From: Hodarchaeum sp048939725
GTDB lineage: Archaea > Asgardarchaeota > Heimdallarchaeia > Hodarchaeales > Hodarchaeaceae
Length of the DNA stretch: 23,284 nt
Assembly (NCBI GenBank): GCA_048939725.1
Contig: JBHLPG010000033.1
Coordinates: 1-23,284, forward strand
Direction of reading: 5' to 3'
Positions 7,439 through 15,533 of the stretch are shown in pieces. A model generated the notes under the pieces. It did not search any database. It worked only from the letters and a program-made list of their open reading frames with translations, and was not told the DNA's origin. Numbering within the stretch: the stretch's first letter is position 1; the number at the start of each line of letters is the position of its first letter. Made by a program: the position numbers and the translations under genes.

Positions 7439-7539
7439 GGCCGGCACGGGGAATCGAACCCCGACATGGAGGGCCACAACCTCCGAGACTACCATTGTAC
7501 TATAAGCAGAACGTCGCTCAGATTTATCCTACGCCGGCC
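7439..7539 (-). tRNA. tRNA-His (anticodon GTG), apparently intron-containing
   Basis: Read on the minus strand, the acceptor GCCGGCG (7538-7532) pairs with TGCCGGC (7446-7440). A G at 7539 can be the encoded G-1 and C at 7439 the C73 discriminator, both hallmarks of tRNA-His. The anticodon stem GGAGG/CCTCC encloses the loop TTGTGGC with anticodon GTG at 7477-7475. The T-arm is CGGGG-TTCGATT-CCCCG. CCA is not encoded. About 29 nt too many lie between the acceptor and the anticodon arm. Removing 7526-7498 restores a four-pair D-stem (GGAC with GTCT, one G-U pair), A14, G18-G19 and an A15-U48 Levitt pair. No second tRNA-His is visible here. Confidence 0.88.
7498..7526 (-). other. Putative 29-nt intron in the D-arm of tRNA-His
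   Basis: The segment is placed between tRNA positions 12 and 13 because only this removal gives a full D-stem (10-13 with 22-25). Short internal pairing is possible (ATAA with TTAT), and GTAG at positions 7-10 can pair with TTAT near the 3' end of the insert through two A-U and two G-U pairs, hinting at a relaxed bulge-helix-bulge. The exact boundaries may shift by a few bases, because TAG and TA recur at both ends. Confidence 0.6.
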
Positions 7540-7717
7540 AGGGCATATGGAGAGATCTATGGATGTATTCGTTAAGATCTCGACGAATAAGATCCATCTC
7601 CATTGAATAGGGAGGGAAATAAATCTCTTATGATTGGGAAGAGAAAAATTGAATGATTTAATGAAGGGAGCATGATTCCAAAAAATCAAGCTAATGCTTC
7701 GATCTTAGGTGGATATC

Positions 7718-8263
7718 ATGAATGAGAAAAGTACTGACAAATCTCAGCTCGGATTAATTCACGTTATCTCTGGTAATGGGAAAGGGAAGACGACATCTGC
7801 TTTAGGATTGGCACTTCGAGCTGCAGGACACGGTTTTCGTTCCTTATTTATCCAATTTATGAAAAAAGGGTGGGATTATGGGGAGTTGAAAGTGATTCAG
7901 AATATTCCTGAAATAACCATCCTTCAGTATGGGACACCTGAGTTTGTCGATAAGGAGAATCCGAAGCAAATTGATTTAGATGAAGCTCAAGCTGCTTTAG
8001 ATCGAGCTCGTTTAGCTATCACAAAGGAAACCTGGGATTTTTTAATTCTAGATGAAATCCATGTTGCTTTAGACTTCAAATTAATATCAGAAAATCAGGT
8101 AATTGATGTCATCAAGCAAAAACCTAAAAATCTTGAGTTAGTTTTAACGGGTAGAGACGCGCCTAATGTGATAATTGAGCTTGCTGATTATTATACAGAA
8201 ATCTGTGAACGTAAACATCCGTATCAAAAGAAGATATTAGCCCGAAAAGGTGTTGAGTATTGA
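7718..8263 (+). CDS. cobA: Cob(I)alamin adenosyltransferase, CobA/BtuR type
   Basis: Transfers the adenosyl group of ATP to cob(I)alamin to give adenosylcobalamin, cytosolic. The P-loop GNGKGKTT (residues 19-26) is the variant typical of the CobA/CobO family. A Walker-B-like DFLILDEI lies near 106-113, followed by ELVLTGRDAP and the C-terminal ARKGVEY, all family marks. The frame is open from a GTG at 7709, but AGGTG lies 6 nt before the ATG at 7718, giving 181 aa. It is followed by the two mutase genes within 33 nt and probably shares their transcript, which argues that it supplies their cofactor. Confidence 0.93.
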   Translation: MNEKSTDKSQLGLIHVISGNGKGKTTSALGLALRAAGHGFRSLFIQFMKKGWDYGELKVIQNIPEITILQYGTPEFVDKENPKQIDLDEAQAALDRARLAITKETWDFLILDEIHVALDFKLISENQVIDVIKQKPKNLELVLTGRDAPNVIIELADYYTEICERKHPYQKKILARKGVEY

Positions 8264-8295
8264 CTTCAAATACAACTAAGAGTGGAAGGACTGCA

Positions 8296-9975
8296 ATGGA
8301 TGATAAAGCCAATGACTTAGATGAAATTAAACGGAAACGGAAAGAATGGGAAGGGATCTATGATAAGGTAACACAAAAGCATCCAGAACGACTGCAAAAG
8401 TTTATGACCACTTCTAGTCTTCCCATTAATCGAATATATGACCCAACAGATCTTCCTGCTGATTGGGGGTATCAAGATGCCTTAGGATATCCAAGTATCT
8501 TTCCATTCACACGAGGTGTTCAACCAACCATGTATCGTGGGCGATTGTGGACCATGCGGCAATTTGCAGGATTTGGAGGGGCTGAAGAGACAAATCAGCG
8601 GTTCAAGTTTCTTCTTGAGCATGGAATGACTGGTTTAAGTGTCGCCTTCCATCTTCCCACAATTTATGGGCGTGAATCTGATCACCCAATGTCACTTGGA
8701 GAGGTTGGTAAATTAGGCGTGGCTATTGATACATTAAAAGACATGGAAATCTTATTTGATGGAATTCCTCTAGATAAAGTAACTACATCAATGACAATCA
8801 ATGCACCTGCAGCAATTTTGCTTGCTATGTATATTGCAGTAGCGGAGAAACAAGGAGTAAGTTCCGATCAAATAGGTGGAACCATCCAAAATGACATCCT
8901 TAAGGAGTTTATTGCCCAAAAATCGTACATTTTTCCTCCAAAACCTTCAATGCGAATCATTGTGGATATTATCAACTATTGTTCCAAACATGTTCCTCGC
9001 TGGAATACCATTTCCATTTCTGGATATCATATCCGCGAAGCAGGATCAACTGCGGTTCAAGAACTCGCTTTCACGTTAGCAGATGGATTGGAATATGTCA
9101 GATGGGCTGTGGAAGCAGGTATGGATATTGATGATTTTGCTCCTCGATTATCATTCTTTTTCAATTCTCATAATGATCTATTTGAAGAAATAGCTAAGTA
9201 TCGAGCCGCCCGACGTATTTGGGCCCGACATATACAACAATACCAACCGAAAAAACCTCGGTCTATGTGGTTACGATTTCATACTCAAACAGCAGGATGC
9301 TCTTTAACTGCTCAACAACCTTATAATAATGTTGTACGAACAACTATCCAAGCACTCGCAGCGATATTAGGGGGAACTCAATCTCTCCATACAAATTCGT
9401 TAGATGAGGCATTAGCTTTACCTAGTGAGGAAGCTGTGGAGATTGCATTGCGAACTCAACAAATCCTTGCTCACGAAAGTGGTGTGACAAACACCATCGA
9501 TCCACTTGCAGGGAGCTATTTTATAGAAGCATTGACAAATGAAATGGAAGAGCAGACCGAAGAGTATTTTTCCAAGATTGAACAGTTGGGAGGGGTCATT
9601 CCTGCGATAGAAAAGGGTTTTTTCCAGCAAGAAATAGCGAATGCAGCATATCAATATCAAAAGGAGATAGAGGAAAACCAACGAGTGATAGTTGGCGTTA
9701 ATGAATATTGTTCAGAAGAAGAAATTAAGATTCCCCTTCTTCTAATTGGGGAAGAAATTGCAGAACGGCAGATATCACGTTTACATCAAACGAAAAATGA
9801 ACGAGATAATGAGGCAGTAAGAGAGGCGTTGGTAGAGGTACGTCAGGCTGCTGAGGGGACTGATAACTTGATGCCCCTTATTCTAAAAGCTGTAAAAGCT
9901 TATGCGTCTGTTGGTGAAATTTGTGACGTATTACGAGAGGTCTTTGGAGAGTGGAAAGGAGACCAATTGATTTGA
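8296..9975 (+). CDS. mcmA1: B12-dependent acyl-CoA mutase large subunit (methylmalonyl-CoA mutase family)
   Basis: Large subunit of a split coenzyme B12 acyl-CoA mutase, 559 aa, the usual length for an archaeal TIM-barrel subunit. Core motifs are FTRGVQPTMY (71-80), LWTMRQFAGFGGAEETN, SMTINAPA, GTIQNDILKEF, ISISGYHIREAG (His245 matches catalytic His244 of the Propionibacterium enzyme), TLADGLEY and GGTQSLHTN. GGAAGG 6 nt before the ATG at 8296 decides the start over a TTG at 8260. In true methylmalonyl-CoA mutase a Tyr (RGPY) and an Arg (HRGYD) hold the substrate; here those places are Gln76 and Tyr124, and the usual DLPT reads HLPT. The mutase reaction is well supported, but the substrate is not: methylmalonyl-CoA, isobutyryl-CoA or another acyl-CoA are all possible. 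Confidence 0.9.
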   Translation: MDDKANDLDEIKRKRKEWEGIYDKVTQKHPERLQKFMTTSSLPINRIYDPTDLPADWGYQDALGYPSIFPFTRGVQPTMYRGRLWTMRQFAGFGGAEETNQRFKFLLEHGMTGLSVAFHLPTIYGRESDHPMSLGEVGKLGVAIDTLKDMEILFDGIPLDKVTTSMTINAPAAILLAMYIAVAEKQGVSSDQIGGTIQNDILKEFIAQKSYIFPPKPSMRIIVDIINYCSKHVPRWNTISISGYHIREAGSTAVQELAFTLADGLEYVRWAVEAGMDIDDFAPRLSFFFNSHNDLFEEIAKYRAARRIWARHIQQYQPKKPRSMWLRFHTQTAGCSLTAQQPYNNVVRTTIQALAAILGGTQSLHTNSLDEALALPSEEAVEIALRTQQILAHESGVTNTIDPLAGSYFIEALTNEMEEQTEEYFSKIEQLGGVIPAIEKGFFQQEIANAAYQYQKEIEENQRVIVGVNEYCSEEEIKIPLLLIGEEIAERQISRLHQTKNERDNEAVREALVEVRQAAEGTDNLMPLILKAVKAYASVGEICDVLREVFGEWKGDQLI

Positions 9976-10000
9976 ATGAACTTCTCATTAGGTGAAAATG

Positions 10001-10405
10001 ATGACCCGTAAAATTAGAGTCTTATTAGCAAAACCTGGGTTAGACGGCCATGATCGAGGTGTGAAAGTTGTTGCACGAGCATTGAGAGATGCAGGCATGG
10101 AGGTCATTTATACTGGACTCCATAAGAGTCCAGAACAGATAGTTGAAGCTGCACTTCAAGAGGACGTTGATGTTATTGGGTTATCCAGCTTAAGTGGATC
10201 TCATATGGCGTTATTTCCTCGAATTCTCGAATTACTTAAAGAGAATGAGATGATAAATGATACTCTTGTGGTCGCTGGTGGAATAATCCCTGATGTAGAC
10301 GTCCCAAAGTTAAATGAAATTGGGATTAAAGGCATTTTTGGTCCTGGAACTGATACCAAAGCCATTGTAGATTTTGTCAAATCAAATCTCAAACGGGTGT
10401 TATGA
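10001..10405 (+). CDS. mcmA2: Acyl-CoA mutase small subunit, B12-binding
   Basis: Cobalamin-binding subunit of the split mutase, 134 aa, a Rossmann-like B12 domain. It carries DGHDRG (D-x-H-x-x-G, whose His ligates cobalt), the SSLSGSH segment (S-x-L) and AGGIIP (the GG motif), all in order, then FGPGTD. A GTG at 9992 and an ATG at 9998 also fit the frame; AGGTG at 9990-9994 is 6 nt before the ATG at 10001, the spacing seen elsewhere in the window. It lies 25 nt after the large subunit and assembles with it into the active enzyme. Confidence 0.93.
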   Translation: MTRKIRVLLAKPGLDGHDRGVKVVARALRDAGMEVIYTGLHKSPEQIVEAALQEDVDVIGLSSLSGSHMALFPRILELLKENEMINDTLVVAGGIIPDVDVPKLNEIGIKGIFGPGTDTKAIVDFVKSNLKRVL

Positions 10406-10415
10406 ATAATTACTG

Positions 10416-10435
10416 TTTTCTTTACCCTTTTTTAA
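10416..10435 (+). terminator. Oligo-T terminator after the mutase operon
   Basis: Two T-rich runs (TTTTCTTT and CCTTTTTTAA) start 11 nt after the small-subunit stop codon. Archaeal RNA polymerase commonly terminates at such tracts. No stable hairpin precedes them. Confidence 0.4.
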
Positions 10436-10697
10436 TGTATAACAGTCATTAATTGTACCGCAATCATTAAAAGGATATATTATATCTTAGAGTCTTAATG
10501 AAGGCTCCCTAAGGACAAATAAGAAGAATCACTCTTCTTCATTTATCAGGATTTTCCTAATCAAATGAAATGAGTAGTTATTGCACTTTAGAGCCGCGTT
10601 AGTAAGATTAAAAAAGGATCATTTCTAGAAAAAAATAAGTTTTCCATCAACATTATGAGGGAATCATCTATGTTCTTAAGATGGATAGGGTGGCAAA
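10436..10697. other. AT-rich intergenic region with a palindrome and a hairpin
   Basis: No credible gene is visible between the mutase terminator and the ABC operon. The region holds a palindromic TATA-like element, GATATA-T-TATATC, at 10474-10486. It also holds a 7-bp hairpin, AAGAAGA (10521-10527) and TCTTCTT (10533-10539), with a 5-nt loop. The palindrome could be the promoter or an operator for the ABC genes, although it lies about 300 nt before the permease start. Confidence 0.3.
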
Positions 10698-10805
10698 ATG
10701 GGACAAAGATACGCATACAAGGGTAGTAAAAGAGCGTCATATCAAATTCTACAAATTGTTCTCAATCAATTAAGGAGAGGAGGCGAAAAATTATGGGGAA
10801 AATAA
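10698..10805 (+). CDS. Possible 35-residue leader peptide before the ABC permease
   Basis: A short frame starts at ATG 10698, with AGGGTGG about 4 nt upstream, and ends at a TAA 13 nt inside the permease gene in another frame. The product is basic with 9 Lys or Arg residues and resembles no family I know. The strong GGAGAGGAGG site for the permease lies inside it, so the arrangement would allow translational coupling. The frame may equally be chance. Confidence 0.25.
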   Translation: MGQRYAYKGSKRASYQILQIVLNQLRRGGEKLWGK

Positions 10806-13654
10806 TAACAGCTTTCGGACGTCTCAAGCTTTTACTCCAACTGACAAGAGGTAATTTACGAAGATCATCAATTTCAATTATAGGATTAGCAATTTCGGTC
10901 TCATTAATCGCAGCATTCGTAATTTATTTAGAAATTGATAAAACAAACTATTATCTAGAGATATTAGAGAGACCTGAATTCGATAATTATCCGTTTCGTT
11001 ATTGTATATGGGATGAGGAAATCTTGTCTCATGCTGATAGTAACTATATTATTGGGGCTAAGGAAGTCTTAGAACAAAAAATTAATGAATCGAATTTAAA
11101 AGGTATTCTTATACCTCATCCTTTTTTTCCAACCATAGAAGACACTTATTATCAATATTTTATGAACCAAAGCGACAGAGTAAAATTACAAGGAATAACA
11201 ATTGATGACTCGGTTCTTACTGACTGTATAGAAGGGAGCACTCTTCCAAATTCAACTGATGAGGTAATACTTTATAATCCACTAAATCAAACTATTAATA
11301 TTGGGGAAAAATTGAATATCACAATAAGATATTACACGAGTCCTGAATCTGATGTTCGAAAAAAGTATAATTATACATTAACTATTTCCGGTGTTATAAC
11401 TTCAGATTCATTGAATAGCAATTCCCCCCTTAAAAACCTAGGTTTTTCAGCAGAGGATCCGACATTTATTACGGATATTGCAAATTATTTATCCATTCTT
11501 CAGAATATAGATTCAGAAGTCAAACTGTTAGCAACATCAACATACACTTTCGAATCAACTATCACATTTCTATATGGAATCAATTTTACAGCGATTAATG
11601 AAAGGAATGTTGTATCAATAGTCCACAATTTATATTCCTATGTAGAATTTACTAGTTGGGGTTTTTATTTAGAAGATTATTACATTCACTCTTATGCTAC
11701 GACCTATTATACATTGGGTGGGAAAATTAATGAATACAATAATCTTTTCTTAGGTTTTATGATATTCAGCGTGCCTGTATTCATAATTACTCTTTTCTTG
11801 ATCAATTTTTCATTAGGAATAATCAATGAAAAGCGAGAAAAGGGGCTTTCCCTTTTTAAAATAAGAGGATTATCCTCCTCATTTATTTTCTTGATATTAA
11901 CTTTGGAAACGTTACTTGTTTCATTAATGGCATCCATAATAGGGATAATAATAGGAATTCCCTTCTCAATGTTAATGATGATGACAAAGGGATTTTTAGT
12001 TTTTGATACAGATTTAATCCCGAACAGAGTCATTATTTCCCTTGATAATTTATACTTGATTTTTTTACTTGGATTTTTAATCGCTCTCCTATCTCATTTT
12101 CGAACAATCATTCGATTAGCAAGATCAGGTGTGTCTGAGCTTGATCAAGAAGCAAGTAAGAAGAAGAAACGTGCACAAGGCAAATTTAGAGGAAACTTAG
12201 ACATATTTCTACTGACCCAAGGAATATTAGGAACGATTTTTCTAACTTTGATAATGAACATATTACCAAAGGCTAATATCGGAACTATGGAAGGATTTAT
12301 GATATTTCTACCTGTTATTTTGATATTAGTGGTATTCAGTCCTATTTCATTACTAGTAGGATTTGTTTTTGCTTTTAATAGATTCATGCTACCTATTTTA
12401 TCCCATCTAGGAAAATTTCTTTGGGAAAAAGACCGCCGACTTATTGCAGTAGCTACAAGAAACTTAGCGATAAATTCTCGAAATACGAAACGAACAACAC
12501 TGTTAATCACATGCACAATAAGTTTTCTGATGATTTTATCGATTGTTCCAAATTCTATCCTATTACACTTAAGACACACAGAATATTATCACAATGGAAG
12601 TGATGTCCAAATAATAATTAGACCTTCTAAATTCAATCTTTCTAAGCTGAGTGAATTTAGCTCTCAATTAGACGATACACCTGGTATAGATACGACTCTT
12701 GTTTCAAGATTGGAATATCATTTTTATGAGGGAGGGGGAGAATGGAAAGAGTTTGAAATTCTAGGGATTGAAAGAAATTTTGTAGATGTTGCTTTTTGGA
12801 AAAAGAATTATGATGATAAATCTCTGGATCATTTCGTTACGTTACTCCACTCTTCCTCTCAAAAATACCCAGTAATCATTGATTCTGTTTCTTCAAGGCT
12901 CGAAAACTTGAAAATTTCTGATACATATACAGTTAATTCCGATTCCAATCGCGTTGAAGTTTCAATTGAAGAAATGACTGATTACTGGCCTGGTTTAATC
13001 TTTAGGGGTAGTACCGATGACCGATTTTTGATTACAACTCGCCCTTTGTTACAAAATCTAACAGTAGCTATCGGCTTTGGAATAACAGTGTTGGATAATG
13101 AAGTCTGGTGTAAAATTCTTCCTGGTTATGAATTAGATGAAGTAGTCCCAAAAATCCAAAATATAACCGCTGATTTTGGAGGTTCTTATATCCGAGTTAC
13201 ATTGAAAACTTTAGGCTTTGATGTTGAATCAAGAAGCGGAAAATTTTTCTGGATAATAGTGAATTTTAATTATTTAACAGCCTTGGGAGTGACTCTATTT
13301 GTTATTACTCTTTTCACCATTACACGAATTTCTAGCCAAGCAACTGAACTCGGATTAAGTCGAGCTTTAGGGATGAAATATCGTCAAATATTCATTCTGA
13401 TGTTTTTTGAACCACTTTTGTTATTTTTAATTAGTGGAATTCCTGGAGGAATCTTTGGAACCTTGTTAATCATGAGCTTCGCCAATTTTGGAGCACCTTT
13501 GTTTAATTATGGCCCCCCCTTAACCCTTAGTATTGATATCTTTTCAATCATACTTATCTATGGATCTGTTTTACTAATAATAGTACTTAGTGGTTTTATA
13601 ACATCTTTCATGGCTATTCGAGCCAATATATCTCAAATTTTGAAGGTAGAATGA
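10793..13654 (+). CDS. ABC transporter permease, duplicated FtsX/MacB-like
   Basis: Very long permease, 953 aa, of the MacB/LolCDE class, which uses ATP to move or pull on extracytoplasmic substrates rather than pump small solutes. One membrane helix lies at about 26-46, then a large external domain (about 47-315), three helices at about 318-435 with NEKREKGLSLFKIRG between them, two more at about 468-530, another at 568-593, a second external domain (about 594-815), and three final helices to 940 containing the FtsX-type ATELGLSRALGMKYRQIF. This is a duplicated FtsX layout with ten helices. GGAGAGGAGG lies about 9 nt before the ATG. It overlaps the first ATPase by 4 nt. The substrate is unknown; lipid, lipoprotein or peptide export are possibilities. 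Confidence 0.85.
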   Translation: MGKIITAFGRLKLLLQLTRGNLRRSSISIIGLAISVSLIAAFVIYLEIDKTNYYLEILERPEFDNYPFRYCIWDEEILSHADSNYIIGAKEVLEQKINESNLKGILIPHPFFPTIEDTYYQYFMNQSDRVKLQGITIDDSVLTDCIEGSTLPNSTDEVILYNPLNQTINIGEKLNITIRYYTSPESDVRKKYNYTLTISGVITSDSLNSNSPLKNLGFSAEDPTFITDIANYLSILQNIDSEVKLLATSTYTFESTITFLYGINFTAINERNVVSIVHNLYSYVEFTSWGFYLEDYYIHSYATTYYTLGGKINEYNNLFLGFMIFSVPVFIITLFLINFSLGIINEKREKGLSLFKIRGLSSSFIFLILTLETLLVSLMASIIGIIIGIPFSMLMMMTKGFLVFDTDLIPNRVIISLDNLYLIFLLGFLIALLSHFRTIIRLARSGVSELDQEASKKKKRAQGKFRGNLDIFLLTQGILGTIFLTLIMNILPKANIGTMEGFMIFLPVILILVVFSPISLLVGFVFAFNRFMLPILSHLGKFLWEKDRRLIAVATRNLAINSRNTKRTTLLITCTISFLMILSIVPNSILLHLRHTEYYHNGSDVQIIIRPSKFNLSKLSEFSSQLDDTPGIDTTLVSRLEYHFYEGGGEWKEFEILGIERNFVDVAFWKKNYDDKSLDHFVTLLHSSSQKYPVIIDSVSSRLENLKISDTYTVNSDSNRVEVSIEEMTDYWPGLIFRGSTDDRFLITTRPLLQNLTVAIGFGITVLDNEVWCKILPGYELDEVVPKIQNITADFGGSYIRVTLKTLGFDVESRSGKFFWIIVNFNYLTALGVTLFVITLFTITRISSQATELGLSRALGMKYRQIFILMFFEPLLLFLISGIPGGIFGTLLIMSFANFGAPLFNYGPPLTLSIDIFSIILIYGSVLLIIVLSGFITSFMAIRANISQILKVE

Positions 13655-14532
13655 GAAATATGCTGCTAGAATGTAAGGATCTTATCAAAATTTATCCCTC
13701 ACCAGTAGAAGGATTAATGTTTCCTGCTTTACGCGGATTAAATCTTACGATTAACAGAGGTCAACTTATTTCCATTATAGGACCTTCAGGGGCAGGAAAG
13801 ACGACCTTACTCCGCCTTATTAGCGCATTTGAACAACCAAGCTCAGGCGAGATATGGTTTGAAGGAAATCTTGTGAATCAATTCACTGGAAATAGCCTTC
13901 TAAGTTATCGCCAGCGAGTCGGTGTGATGTACCAGGACCCACGTGATAATTTGGTCTGGAGTTTGAATGTTTTACAGAATATTTTACTACCAATGCGCTA
14001 TTCAGGAAAATTTTCAGGACGTCAGAAAGAGAGAGCTACTGAATTATTGGCTGATGTCGGTCTTGAAGGCAAAGAATATCGTAAACCATCACAGCTTTCA
14101 GGAGGAGAGCAACAACGAGTTTCAATTGCTGTAGCTTTAGCTAATGAACCTATCCTATTATTAGCTGATGAACCCACTGGAGAATTGGATAGTCATACAA
14201 CAACTGTTATTATTGATTATCTCAATCAATTAAATCAAAATTTGGGATTGTGTATTCTTGTCGTAACTCATGACAAGCGTTTTGCAAAAATGACTCATAA
14301 AACATACAAAATTCGTGATGGAAGGCTTACAACATACCATGTTCGGTCAAAAGAAACTCCAGATATCGATTATCAAGAAGAAATCGTCATTGTAGATTCG
14401 CAAGGAAATTTACGTTTGCCTCATGAGGTTCTGGAGCATTTTAAGGATTTAAAGTCTGTGAAAGTGAAAATTGATGGAAAAAGAATCGAGTTAATCCCTT
14501 TTCATGAGAAAGATGAGAGTGAAGAGAAATGA
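13651..14532 (+). CDS. ABC transporter ATPase with AbrB-like C-terminal extension
   Basis: Cytoplasmic ATPase of the MacB/LolD class, 293 aa. It shows Walker A GPSGAGKT (44-51), a Q-loop region VGVMYQDP, the signature LSGGEQQR (149-156), Walker B ILLLADEP (about 168-175), GELDS and the switch His in VVTHDKR. About 65 residues follow the usual end near 228. Within them EIVIVDSQGNLRLPHEVL and VKVKIDGKRIELIP (about 243-287) have the strand-turn-strand look of an AbrB/SpoVT-type swapped hairpin, an extension I recall from some bacterial MacB-like ATPases. The start overlaps the permease stop (ATGA), and the end overlaps the second ATPase by 4 nt. Confidence 0.92.
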   Translation: MRNMLLECKDLIKIYPSPVEGLMFPALRGLNLTINRGQLISIIGPSGAGKTTLLRLISAFEQPSSGEIWFEGNLVNQFTGNSLLSYRQRVGVMYQDPRDNLVWSLNVLQNILLPMRYSGKFSGRQKERATELLADVGLEGKEYRKPSQLSGGEQQRVSIAVALANEPILLLADEPTGELDSHTTTVIIDYLNQLNQNLGLCILVVTHDKRFAKMTHKTYKIRDGRLTTYHVRSKETPDIDYQEEIVIVDSQGNLRLPHEVLEHFKDLKSVKVKIDGKRIELIPFHEKDESEEK

Positions 14533-15209
14533 TTGCTGAAGACATTCTTTACCATTTGGAAGAGGTACAGCGCTATTATATAAGTAAAGCAGAGGTAGTA
14601 AAAGCAATAAATGGAATAAATCTTACAATTTATCAAGGGGAATTTATTACGATCCTTGGGCCCTCTGGATCTGGTAAAACAACGCTATTAAACCTATTAG
14701 CAGGTTTGGATAAGCCCACAGGAGGAAAAATTCTCCTGATGACTTATGATCTTCATACCCTAGGAGATTCAGATCTCTGTGACCTAAGACGACACCTTAT
14801 TGGTATCATTTTTCAATTTTATAACATGCATCCGTCCTTGACCGCGCAGGAAAACGTGGAGTTTCCGATGCTTATAGCCAATTCATCAGCAAAGATTAGA
14901 AAAATTCGAGCATTAGAACTCTTAGAAAAAGTCAACATGTATGAAAAAAGAGACAATTATCCAGCGGAATTATCAGGGGGAGAAAAACAACGAATTGGTA
15001 TTGCACGTGCTTTAGCGAATAATCCTCAGGTGATAATAGCAGATGAACCCACAGGAGATCTCGACTCTGAAAATGCTAATGAAATCATTGAAATTCTTTT
15101 AGCTATCCAACAGGAAGGTAAAACTATAGTAATGGTCACTCACGACGAATCTCTCTTAACTGATAATATGAAGATTTTACATTTGGTTGATGGAAAAATA
15201 TCTTGCTAG
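14529..15209 (+). CDS. ABC transporter ATPase, LolD/MacB type
   Basis: Second ATPase of the same operon, 226 aa, the standard length for LolD-like subunits. Walker A GPSGSGKT (44-51), Q-loop IGIIFQFYN, signature LSGGEKQR (148-155), Walker B VIIADEPTGDLDS and MVTHDES are all intact. It has no C-terminal extension. Two different ATPases for one permease gene suggest a heterodimeric motor serving the two halves of the duplicated permease. Confidence 0.93.
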   Translation: MIAEDILYHLEEVQRYYISKAEVVKAINGINLTIYQGEFITILGPSGSGKTTLLNLLAGLDKPTGGKILLMTYDLHTLGDSDLCDLRRHLIGIIFQFYNMHPSLTAQENVEFPMLIANSSAKIRKIRALELLEKVNMYEKRDNYPAELSGGEKQRIGIARALANNPQVIIADEPTGDLDSENANEIIEILLAIQQEGKTIVMVTHDESLLTDNMKILHLVDGKISC

Positions 15210-15533
15210 AAAACGACACTCGAAGAACTTTCAAATTCCTCTATTATTTAAATAAGATGGAAATATTGTTTCCACAATTTTCCTAAAGAAATCAGCCTTT
15301 TCTTCTCTTGTATGAGTATATTTTCTATCCATCTTCTCTAGAAGCGTTTTTATGATCTCTAGTGAAACCATCCTTCACGTAAATTCCCCTTTTTATGGAT
15401 GAAATTGAAATCCATGGGATTAGTTCACATAAAGGTAGAATCGATTTCGTAGTAAATTTTATCAAGTCGTCTTTTAAGCGCTCTTTATGAGAGAAATCAT
15501 TGTACACTTTCTTAAGAATCGAAGGCTAGAAAT
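15210..15533. other. Intergenic region before rpoP, no gene recognised
   Basis: The stretch of 324 nt holds a weak inverted repeat, GGAAA (15259-15263) with TTTCC (15269-15273), just after the ABC operon, and a CTTTATGA element near 15483-15490 that could be the TATA box of rpoP about 45 nt before its start. A 31-codon frame at 15395 and a 60-codon minus-strand frame have no recognisable content. Rpl37Ae, which often precedes rpoP in archaea, is not here. Confidence 0.3.

Noticed and set aside
7709..7717. GTG start for the adenosyltransferase
   Set aside because: The GTG is part of the AGGTG binding site that properly serves the ATG at 7718.
15241..15280. Intrinsic terminator after the second ABC ATPase
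   Set aside because: The GGAAA/TTTCC pair has only 5 bp and no following U-tract.
15395..15490. 31-codon plus-strand frame before rpoP
   Set aside because: Too short, no Shine-Dalgarno, no known similarity such as to L37Ae, which should have two cysteine pairs.
15325..15507. 60-codon minus-strand frame between the ABC operon and rpoP
   Set aside because: No binding site, no recognisable motif and codon use unlike the neighbours; treated as chance.
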